The position numbers and the translations under genes are program-made. Below, in pieces: positions 10,521 to 18,993 of a stretch of 20,551 nucleotides of DNA. Within the stretch, counting starts at the first letter, position 1, and each line of letters begins with the position of its first letter. Origin of the DNA: Gnetum montanum (lineage: Eukaryota; Streptophyta; Gnetopsida; Gnetales; Gnetaceae); NCBI GenBank assembly GCA_015680685.1, contig MNCI01036754.1, forward strand, positions 368,253-388,803, in the 5' to 3' direction. The notes beneath the pieces were generated by a model, which saw only the letters and a list, made by a program, of their open reading frames with translations, had not been told where the DNA came from and did not search any database.

Positions 10521-10690
10521 GGGACTATCATTTGGAGTGATCGTATGGTGTTTGTTTCTTAAGTCAAAGACTTGGGTTTGAGCCTGGGTGTAGCCACTTG
10601 ACGAGGTTAGGCTTTCACTCATTTACCACCCAACCTAGAACCCTACTTAATGGGATGAGCATTGTAGCTCCAAGTAATAATCCTTTTTTT
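10521..10690 (+). mobile_element. tRNA-derived SINE with T-tail
   Basis: This is a 170-bp insert bounded by perfect 20-bp direct repeats. Its 5' part looks tRNA-derived: GGTTTGAGCCT at 10575-10585 matches the polymerase III B box (GGTTCGANNCC) except for one C-to-T change at its CpG. A weak A-box candidate lies near 10531-10546. The body has no open frame and ends in a run of seven T (10684-10690), as in plant SINE families with T-tails such as p-SINE1 and Au. It would have been mobilised by a LINE. The identical flanks suggest it is younger than its surroundings. The family cannot be assigned without a library search. Confidence 0.85.
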
Positions 10691-10710
10691 ATAAACATGT
10701 AATAAAACTA
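10691..10710. repeat. Right target-site duplication of SINE
   Basis: Identical in all 20 bases to 10501-10520, directly after the T-tail. Confidence 0.92.
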
Positions 10711-11420
10711 AAATTTAGCATCTCTTGGATGCATAAAAGGACCTCCTTCTTGAAACACTTTGTGAGAAACTGAGAAAAAGGGTTATGAAAGGCTCTTCTG
10801 CATGGGACTTACTTTTCGCCTTTTTCTTTTGTCTTTTAGCATAAACCATGCTTCCCTAAGGTTCTAGCATTTTTAAAAGTTTTTTTTTACCTTTTTAAAT
10901 ACATAATGTTGAACATAAAACTTCTAACATCTACATGACTTGAAGCATGAAAAGAAACTAAGGACAAAGTTTGGGCATTACCCAAACATTATGATAGGTA
11001 AAACCCACTTGCTTAATGTATAAAATCTAGAATAACTAGATACAATGTTTTGACCACCAAACAACAATTCAATGGACCATTCTAAAGGCACTATACTATA
11101 TCCACATGTGGAAGGTGAAATGCAATTGGACATGATTTGTTGTCCATAATTTTACAAAGATTCAAGGAAGGAACAACAACCAAATTTGGGTTCCAAAATT
11201 TATTGACCATCACTGGTAAGAAGCTCATTAATTCGATACTTGCTTCAACATTTCCAACCCATATGTCCATTTGAGTTCTTGTGTCAAAGACAAAGGTTGC
11301 TAATTTCAAGATAAGAAGTTGATTATGTCCAAGCATGCATCTATTTTCACGACTACAACTATCGTAACTACTCAAGTTACACAAACCACAAGAGGCAACC
11401 CTTGGTGTAATCCCAAATGC
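10711..11420. other. Stretch without confident gene, weak frames on both strands
   Basis: From about 11091 to 11384 the minus strand is open for 97 codons, while the plus strand is also protein-like with four stops (for example YKDSRKEQQPNLGSKIY). Neither shows a known domain. The plus-strand version would lie just upstream of the relic starting at 11421 and could be its N-terminal continuation. Confidence 0.3.
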
Positions 11421-12462
11421 ATGGCAACATCATCATCAATAGCTAATTTGAGAAAGAAGAAGATTTAGAAGGTTAACAAAAAGGACAATCCATGTGCAGA
11501 TTTGTCCAAGTTGCACAATACTAAAGAATGGTTTGAAGATAAGTTTTTCATCTTACCCACTCCTTATACTGAAGTTATAACTAATGAGAATTTTTCTAGT
11601 ATTGAGATCTCTAATTATCTTGGCCTAGAGGATAACAAAGAGATCTTGAATTAACCAAGTTAACTTGTGTTTTAGAGTCTATACTGATGCATTAACTATA
11701 GATATTCATAAGATGATAGGTGCATAAAATTATTTGCCTAACATCAAGATCCCTTATGCTTACAAATGGAAGAAAAATAGAGATTTCTAGAAAACTATGT
11801 TGAAAGTATGGTTAAAAGACATAGCAAAAGCCATTTATGAAGGCATAAAATATTGGTTGGACTCAATAAAGGTCAATATTTTGAATGAACATGAATTCCT
11901 AAGACTTGGTATTTATCTCTATGTCAAATCCATGATCCATTATGCGGTATTTTGACAAGTGTAGGAGTAAAAGGAGGAAGAGGTAACAAAATCCTTGAAG
12001 AAGCTCTCATTGATTGAAAGAGAAAAATAAAACAATGGGAACCAATGCTACAAATTCAGAATTGCAAATATGAGAAGGTTGAAGAACATTTCAAGAAATT
12101 TGTAGCAATAATCAATGACTATAAAGAACATATTCAACCATGATTGTCACTCTTGATTAATTAAAAGAAACAATCTCTATGGAGGCCAAGGTTAATCTTT
12201 CTATATTAGCGAATAACTTTCAAGAGAAAATGAAGCACCTAAAATTCAAGAATTCTAAATTGAAGGATGAAGTTAGGACCCTTTGTAATGCAACTCAAGA
12301 GCTAGTAGCAAATTATCTTCCTTTATAGACAAACATTCAAGAAGCTAAGGACTGTATACATGCTACAAACGCTACTACAAATGAATTTACACAAAAATAT
12401 ATTACTAAAGAGAGGGAAGTAATGGCAAAGCAATCTAAACTTGAAGCATTGAAGAAGAAGAT
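11421..12462 (+). pseudogene. Plus-strand coding relic, 5' part (interrupted by element 2)
   Basis: From ATG at 11421 (MATSSSIANLRKKKI, then TAG) a protein-like sequence continues through several frames, with at least two frameshifts and many stops. Recognisable stretches include LHNTKEWFEDKFFILPTPY, FRVYTDALTIDIHKMIG, KDIAKAIYEGIKYWLDS, and a coiled-coil-like C-terminal part ending MAKQSKLEALKKKI at the insertion point. The arrangement (globular N-terminal part, then a long coiled coil) resembles that of ORF X and of uncharacterised plant transposon proteins, but I cannot name it. Unlike the frames inside the two elements, it carries indels, so it is older or evolved without constraint. Element 2 interrupts it at 12462. 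Confidence 0.5.
12458..12462. repeat. Left target-site duplication of element 2 (AAGAT)
   Basis: AAGAT immediately precedes the LTR start TGATGAG and is repeated immediately after the other LTR at 19789-19793. Confidence 0.9.
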
Positions 12463-13230
12463 TGATGAGTGGTGAGGTACCCCTACACTCAACCATACAA
12501 ATACGAGCGTTTCACGTATGATCTGGTCGAACTCCGCAGATGGACTAGACAGTTATCCTTAGGTTGTAGCTCATTGTCTTCCCATCTAGACTAGTGTTAA
12601 CTTTGTCACATATGGTTTAGTCCAGAGTGAGATGTATGATGTGTTCCTATATTAATGCTACTCCTAAAGAAAATGGAAGATAATATTAACTAAGCTAAGA
12701 GAGAAAGGGTGATAGAGAATCTAAGCTAGCCTAAGTGCAATGAGTATCCGTTCCTCAATCATCCGTACACATCTTGGACTTCATGTATGACTACCATTAG
12801 GATTACCAAGCACAAATCCTAGGTAGGCTACTAGGTTGCCAAGTAGTCACACTTAAATGCTCGTAATCAAGTCGTACTCATTCCGCGTTTAATAGGAGTT
12901 TTGGGTGAGAAGAGATTAACTAAGGAAGCAGTAAATAACAATTAAATAAATAATTAAGCTAAGCGAATACTGTAATGATGAAGTAATCTTGATCTTTATT
13001 TTCGTTCATGTGCATGTCCAAGTACATCACACTCGAATAAGGATGTTGTATAATTACAATCACCACACTGCAGGCATACATTGGGAGAGAAGGGTTAGGA
13101 GAAGAACTACATAAAACTTAACAGTTAAACTAGGAATTGTCAAAAAGCTGCCTATCAGAATTATCTACCTCTTATTTATAGATGAGGAGACAGGCTGCGA
13201 TATCGCGGTTAACTAAATGATGACTCATCA
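12463..13230 (-). repeat. 3' LTR of element 2
   Basis: This 768-bp LTR runs from TGATGAGT to ACTCATCA (8-bp inverted ends). It contains a TATA box at 13171-13181, an AATAAA signal (TTTATT at 12995-13000) and one GCGATATCGC palindrome at 13197-13206. It lacks the second palindrome copy present in the right LTR. Confidence 0.93.
13171..13206 (-). promoter_or_regulatory. U3 promoter of left LTR, element 2: TATA box and one palindrome
   Basis: CTATAAATAAG on the minus strand (13171-13181), with a single perfect GCGATATCGC at 13197-13206 upstream of it. Its layout is the same as in element 1. Confidence 0.6.
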
Positions 13231-13266
13231 TACCCCCACGACTGAATGAAAACTCATCCTCAAGTT
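13231..13266 (-). other. Polypurine tract block, element 2
   Basis: The sense strand reads AGTCGTGGGGGTA just before the LTR start TGATGAGT. The 36-bp block differs from 481-516 of element 1 at two positions, both C/T or G/A, which marks it as functionally constrained or recently shared. Confidence 0.65.
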
Positions 13267-13411
13267 ACAGTGAGAAAAAGCTCCATTGATTACACAGTGG
13301 ATAGGTATGAAATTATTAGATGGTGAAAATGGGCTTATGCCATAGTGTGGAATCAAAACAAAATTGAGACACAACACAAAGAATGTTCTATCGCTACAAA
13401 ATTGTTGGAAC

Positions 13412-15013
13412 TCATGTAGTTCCTAGTGGCGGTGGCTCCTCCATAGGTGCTTTCCCCTTATCTTGTGCTCCAGGTTTTGGGGCTTGATGGCGTTGAAGTA
13501 TTACCTAAAGTTTCTCCTCTTCAATTTGGGGATCTTGTGCTATCCATACTAATGTTCCGATGTTTGATGGAGTCGGCACTTCCCATGGGCAGGGTAGTTG
13601 TGGAAACATTTGATTTTCCTTGACATACCAGGCCACAAATACCCATCATTCCTCCTCATAGGCTCTTACTTTGTCTCTATATTCTTGAAAATTTGCAAGT
13701 CATTGAGCCAAATCTATTGTGACACCTTTCTATCCTTGGTAGCTTGCCTTCACCACCTCAAGTTCAAAATTTGCAATCTCCAGTTTTTGCAATATCTTCT
13801 TGCATTCTGCAAATTCTGTTTCATATTTGATGTAGGTGGTAGCTACTTGTTGCTTAAGCTCTATTCTCAGGCACCCTGCTATTAACATGGCAAGGTTGGC
13901 ATATCGTAGGTTTACCAACTCCATGTATTTTGTAAGATCTTGGATCTACAGGTCCCGGTTCTTAACTTTTGCCTGGTAGGCTAATGCATATGTGTCCAAT
14001 ATGGCCTACCAATCAGTGTGTTGAGCACTAATAGCATTGATGTGGGCCTTGGCCATATGGATCTCCTTCTCAATGATTTGTTTGTACATCCCCACCTGGT
14101 CCTAGAAGTGCTCCTTTAGCTTTTCATGCCGTTTAGCCTCATTTTGCTATGCGCTTATTTTGATAGCTATCTTTTGGCGAATGGCACGTACCTCCTCCAT
14201 TGAGAGGATTCGATTCTCCCTGGCTAAACGACTCATGTCTTGGTTGACCCAAATGAATTATTCTGACAACTAATGAAAGTGTTCCTCGAGCACATTCGTT
14301 TGCTTCTCCACAGAGGTCAACCAAAGGTTGTCAACAACAAGCTGCTTGTTTTCCTCTTGTAAGGCTTTGAGTGCCTTGGTATGCGCATGAGTTTGCGCCT
14401 ATGCTGCAGAGACATCCCAAATAGCCTTCTCTTTTTCTTCTGCCACCTTCTTATTCTTTGTCAATAGTTTATTAAGTTGCTTGGTTCTAAAAGTGTCCAA
14501 CTGGTTCTAAGCAACCTTTGGCCCTATATTCAGAAGGTTTAATACTTTCGAAATGGCTTGAACAGAGAAATTAACAATCACACCACAATTGTTAATTATG
14601 GTGCCTTCTTCTTTATTGTGCCAAAATTGGTACGTTTTCCCTAAGTACCAAGCATCGCTTTTAGAGAGGGGCCATAAGGAAGATCCTTTGAGGTGGTCCC
14701 TAATAGCCTCAGGAGCAAATTCTACGAAAGATTTAAAATTTAATTCCAAAATCACCGCAGTGAATGTGGGCCTTTTGTGGATAGCTTGAACACAATCCTA
14801 GGGCAATGTGAGATGTTGTCCCTGTTTAGGTGTTGTAGCAGCTCCTCCTTCTGCCTGGCCAGACTGTACAGTAACAAGGTCTTCTTGGTGGATACTACAT
14901 GATTGTTCCTCCTGCTTTGCATGTTGTTTGGCAGGAACTTGTCCTTCACCTCTCCTAGGTCGTTTGATCGCACCTTGAGCAAGACCTTCCTATTGTCCGT
15001 GTTTTGGGGTCAT
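13412..15013 (-). pseudogene. ORF X: 533-codon frame in element 2, interrupted mainly by TAG
   Basis: One minus-strand frame runs from ATG at 15013-15011 (MTPKHGQ) to TGA at 13412 with no frameshift. It has 14 internal stops, at codons 8, 72, 169, 205, 248, 252, 289, 304, 336, 356, 428, 438, 456 and 503; 11 are TAG, two TGA, one TAA. Residues 9-75 are low-complexity and Gln-rich with a basic patch IKRPRRGEG (16-24). Residues about 83-167 look globular and contain GVIVNFSVQAISKVL (144-158), which resembles motifs of the uncharacterised 'putative plant transposon protein' domain. About 170-430 is rich in Glu, Lys, Gln and Leu with heptad character, probably coiled coil. The C-terminus is Pro-rich. 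No transmembrane segment is visible, so it is not a classical envelope protein, although it occupies the env-like position between gag/pol and the 3' LTR. Function unknown. Confidence 0.75.
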
Positions 15014-15255
15014 CTACAATCACACAAGGCCAATCATTAGTAAGGTTGTTACCAAAGTTAGGTTATACCGTACTGCTTGCCTTAATAGGTTTACTTTATT
15101 TTTGTGTGATGTTAATTATTGGAAGAACATGTCCCCAAAAGATTATAATGTTGAGTCCCTTTTGCTTAGGTGGTTTTCAAATTTAATTTTCTGGTATAGC
15201 TAAGGGGATGAAATTGTTTTTGACACATTTTATTCTTAATTTTACAACTAATTAC
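15014..15255 (-). other. Possible leader intron before ORF X
   Basis: On the minus strand a donor-like AAGG/GTAATT at 15255 and an acceptor-like GTGATTGTAG/ATG at 15014 bracket 242 bp of AT-rich sequence. TTACTAAT, a plausible branch site, lies about 30 bases before the acceptor. If spliced, the ORF X start codon would be the first codon of the downstream exon. This is a prediction from signals only. Confidence 0.3.
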
Positions 15256-15322
15256 CCTTAAAGATGTCCTTTGAGAGATGATGAATTTTAAAAAATTTAT
15301 GTGCTATTCAACATGTGCCCCT

Positions 15323-15333
15323 CCCCCATGACT
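15323..15333 (-). other. Internal AGTCATGGGGG motif, element 2
   Basis: CCCCCATGACT on the plus strand, preceded by CCCT, so the sense strand reads AGTCATGGGGGAGGGG, a longer purine tract than the terminal one. It lies in the leader between the internal TATA box and ORF X. It may be an extra plus-strand priming site. Confidence 0.45.
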
Positions 15334-15505
15334 AAGCTAAACACTCTGGGTTCAAGCAAGCTCAGACAAAATTAAAATTGAAATACCAACGAGCGAGATA
15401 TAGGTCAAAAAACAAGGGTCTCACAATCGCAAGTCATAGAGAAAAATTTGAAAAACTCCCCTACGTGAATTGTGGAAAATAATGTTAAGTGTTATGGGGG
15501 GGTCG

Positions 15506-15517
15506 CCTATTTATAGG
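15506..15517 (-). promoter_or_regulatory. Internal TATA box upstream of ORF X
   Basis: CCTATAAATAGG on the minus strand is a near-ideal plant TATA box and is itself palindromic. It lies about 490 bp upstream of the ORF X start codon and about 3.5 kb downstream of the 5' LTR, so it would give ORF X a promoter of its own. The downstream leader is AT-rich and contains the candidate intron. Confidence 0.5.
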
Positions 15518-16866
15518 TGGACAGGATGCGCTACCGAAATTTGAAGGTTTTTTCTTGAATCAAGAATGGAAATTAAGGACATGTGGGCATGTGTTAAAGG
15601 GTCTAGGGTAATTTAGGTAGTTTTGAAGGCACGAATAATGATATGTGGGTGGAATTAAGTAATAAGATCTCATGTGGTAAGTGAGAGAAAAAGGCCATGT
15701 AATGGTGCATAGGAACGTCGGAATTCAGAGGGAAAGTAGTAGGGAAAGAATGTCATGAAAAATAGGCTAAGAGTAAGAAATGGTGTGTGTGAGCTATGTC
15801 ATAAGTGAAAATTACAAAAGATTACACAAGTGGGTCCTCCCCAAAGCAGGTTCCAACCTATAATGCCCTTGTGTAACCACAGTTAAAAGTGTCCATGGGC
15901 ACTAGAAGGGTTAAATGTAATCCGCACTGATTCCACAAAACACACACATGTAAATATCACCGAAATGAGGTAAGAATTCTACGCTATACAAGCAACAATT
16001 ATAAGAACAGTGAGATGAGATGAGATATAGAAGGGATCATAGAGATTGGGACATGAGGTAGCTAACCTAGGTCACAGTGAATCCAACGTGAAAAGCATGA
16101 TTAACGTGTCATTAACCCATCGTTCCAAGATCAAGACCAAGTCCACTCCTCTAATCAGTGATACCACATTGTTTCATCCCATGATGAGCAACTATGAGAG
16201 TACCAGAACAACAAGGCATACGATCACTTGGCATTTTATTCAAAAGAGGAGTGATTGTTGCTTTGTGGCACTTCTTGTTTTTCTTTTTTTTTTCTCTTCT
16301 TTTTTTTTCCTTACTAAATCCAGAGAAGCCACCAACCTTTAGGCATGGGTGCATGTCTTTCCAGTGGAACCCCCTAGAATAGCCTTGGATTTTTAAGTGC
16401 CTTTTGATCACTTTTACTCCCATTTTGCATTAGATCTATAAGGATCTTACTACAACCACGCTGCATGATAACTCTCACAAGCATCACCAAAGAGAATCTG
16501 CAAGCCCCCTTGATGTCACATCCTAATCATTCCCACTTGGCCCATCCTTCTTCATTCTGGGTACAATGAACACAAAATTAATTTTAAGTTTTAAGAATGT
16601 CAAGAATATCACTGTACCCTCAAAAAAACCTCTTATTTGTAATGGGCTCATTGTCCAAATAATTGATCATTTGAGACTCAATAACATAGAACACCCCTCA
16701 ACCAACGAGCCACATGAGTGTTTTATTCATAGATAAGATTACTTATAAAAATGTGAAAAGACAAAAAGACAAAAAGATAAAACAAGAAATTGAAAAATGA
16801 AAAACTGGAAAACAAAGAGTTGTAAAATCAAAGAAAATGAAAAGTAGTTATTAATCCTGCTTGTTA
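15518..16866. other. Element 2 non-coding stretch between gag and ORF X
   Basis: In sense order this follows the gag stop codon. Protease would be expected here by comparison with element 1, but no DSG or GRPxL motif is seen. The region has an A-rich tract near 16740-16840 and a pyrimidine-rich run at 16270-16310. Upstream of the internal TATA box it looks like promoter or intergenic DNA, which raises the possibility that this segment was acquired together with ORF X. Confidence 0.4.
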
Positions 16867-18852
16867 TTAGAATGGGGGGTATCCCCCATAACTAAACATT
16901 TGAGCATGGCGAGGATTAATAGTTGAAAGATGAGGATCCTTGCATGTTGAAAATATTGGAACTTGGTCATACTTACCCCATTGGGGTTCACACACTTGAT
17001 TATGGTAAGCATAGTGGGGCAATTTGTAAGATGTGGTTCTTGGGTAAAGAGTTGACCCACTATGATGTTTGTGACCATAAGTTGGTCTACAAGGATCAGG
17101 GTGTTGCCCTCCATGGCTGTATTCATTGGGCCGTATGGCTGTTGGAGTGTTAATTAGTGGTCCTAATGAAGTAACATGAGGTGTTGGGTTCAAAGATAAG
17201 GGTGCATCATAGGGTTGGACTTGTGTGGAGTTAGAGGATGTAGTGGCCTTGGAATTGTGTTGTCTCTTCCTAGGGTCATTTCTAAAGAAGGGACGCCTTC
17301 GATGTTGCTGAGGTCTCTCACTACTGTTGGCAATAGTAGCACAAGTAACATTCGGGGGTTGTTGTTATGGTGTAGACACCTTAGGAGTAGTTGGTGACAA
17401 TGTAGAAGGAGGGAAAATATGAGAATGTTGAAAATTATGAGAAGTGTAAGGTGCACAAGGCAATGGTTTTGTTGAGGACATGGGCTAATAGTATTAAAGA
17501 GAATAATAATGCGACATGGTAGAGTATGTTGACCCAGCTGGGGAAACAAGATGTTGAACTAGATAAGCATTTGGATTCGGATGATATGAAGGGTATCTCC
17601 AATTTAGGGGTGGCTTCCCCCACGACTGGGATTGTTGCCATTGTGATTAAACACAGTATCTCTGTACGAACTCTAGGTGCAATGTGTTTTCCCAATGCTC
17701 ATATAAATGTAACAAAATTAGGAATTGGCCCTTGGGGTTATCGTACAAGAAAATGTTGCATTCATACGTGTGATTAGCAGCTGAGCTCTTATTTTTCTTA
17801 TTCCTTCTTTCCGATTGTCTACTGATACTTTGTCCTACTTCTTGGGTTGTCAAAACTCTATCTCCAATGATATCAATAAATTCTCCACACTTTTTATGTG
17901 TCCATTCCAACATCTTATTGATCTTTTCCTTGACTTCTTCTAGTGATTGTTGTGTTGGCAAAGATGATTTTTCCTCCTTGAGATTGGTTGATTTCTCCTT
18001 TTTGTGATTATGGACCTTTGTTAAGTTGAGATTTTGGTCCCATTGATGTTTTTCAACACTCTCCCATCTAGCCATTTCTCCTTCTTCTTTTGCTACCTGT
18101 TTAATAAGCTCTTGGACTTGATGGGTTCGTAGTTCGTATAGTTTCCCTTGGGCATACATCCCTAGGGTCTCTCTTGTCTCATTACATAGCCCATCAATAA
18201 TATGGTACATTAGCCTTTCCTTGGAGAACTCATGGCCTGGACAGTTGTTTAACAGTGCATAATATCTTTCTAAGGCCATGTCCAAGAGTTCATGTTGTGC
18301 TTGTTTCCACTCTTGGATTTGTTTCCTCAAGGTTGACACTCTTGCGTAGGTTTGATATCTTTCGTTAAAAAGTTCTACCATTGTTGACCAATGTCGTATT
18401 GAATTTCATTTTAACAATCTATACCATAATTTTGCTTGGCCAATGAGTGTCATAGGGAAGAGCTTGAGTTTTTTCCAACCATTATCAATGTTGTTCCATG
18501 TATAGGCATCATAGAAGGCTTGTAAATGTTGATGCGGATCTAAGTCATAGCCTCCTAAAAAATTAGGGAAGTTGTTTTAATCGAGCCTGGGTAGACAGCT
18601 CACTTTATGATGCCCATGTGAGATTCGAACAACCTCTTGTATTTGTGTTAGGCTTGTAGTGGCCAGTAGGGGTTCATTGTCATCAGGTAAGTTATGCTTT
18701 CGTGTGTTGGGATGACGTTGCTTTCGTTTATGTTTATAAGAAGCCCCCACCTTGGATTGCGTACTCCAATCTTCATTGTCATATAGTTCATTGGTTCTCC
18801 AATGAATTTCCCCACTAGATGTGGCATTGTTATAGTCTTGTAGGAGAGGCAT
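16867..18852 (-). pseudogene. gag: gag gene of element 2, interrupted by nonsense codons only
   Basis: One minus-strand frame of 661 codons runs from ATG at 18852-18850 (MPLLQDYNNATSS) to TAA at 16867, with six internal stops: TAA at 18577, 17647, 17494 and 17365; TGA at 18406; TAG at 17485 (lower coordinates). No frameshift is present. NEPLLATTSL (about 59-68) aligns with DEPLLAT in element 1. The retrotransposon Gag core follows (about 90-270): GGYDLDPHQHLQAFYDAY, LKLFPMTLIGQAKLWY, HWSTMVELFNERYQTYAR and YAQGKLYELRTHQVQ. The C-terminal half is Pro/Gln/Ser-rich with SQSWGKPP and RRRPFFRND, both with counterparts in element 1. It lacks the roughly 230-residue N-terminal extension and the protease of element 1, and no zinc knuckle is visible. 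Gag would form the particle; it cannot be translated now. Confidence 0.85.
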
Positions 18853-18974
18853 TATTGTGAGATTGTGTGTGAATTTGTATGTGACTTTTTGTAATTATTT
18901 CTTCTTAAAAGATATATCGTTAATTCCTATATAGTGACCTTGTATGATATAACTAATCTAGATAACTAGCACCG

Positions 18975-18992
18975 TCCCTGGCAATGACACCA
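18975..18992 (-). other. Primer-binding site of element 2 (decayed tRNA-Asp type)
   Basis: The sense strand reads TGGTGTCATTGCCAGGGA one base from the LTR. It differs from the tRNA-Asp complement (TGGCGCCGTTGCCGGGGA) at four positions, all C-to-T or G-to-A at CpG or CCG sites. Site and spacing agree with element 1. Confidence 0.78.
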
Positions 18993-18993
18993 A

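Noticed and set aside
10521-10600. A functional tRNA gene
   Set aside because: Only the B box is convincing, no cloverleaf or discriminator end is evident, and the sequence is bounded by target duplications, so it is part of a SINE.
13598-14789. Plus-strand frames of 66-95 codons opposite ORF X
   Set aside because: They are shadows of the longer frame-continuous minus-strand ORF X and show no domain.
13412-15013. Amber codon reassignment or suppression as the main explanation for the TAGs in ORF X
   Set aside because: TGA and TAA also occur in the frame and CAG codons remain. In gag, a TAG aligns with Gln of the other element, so decay by deamination explains the data better.
16151-16423. 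Minus-strand 90-codon frame between gag and ORF X
   Set aside because: It runs through a pyrimidine-rich tract giving a Lys-rich low-complexity peptide, with no homology and no position expected for protease.
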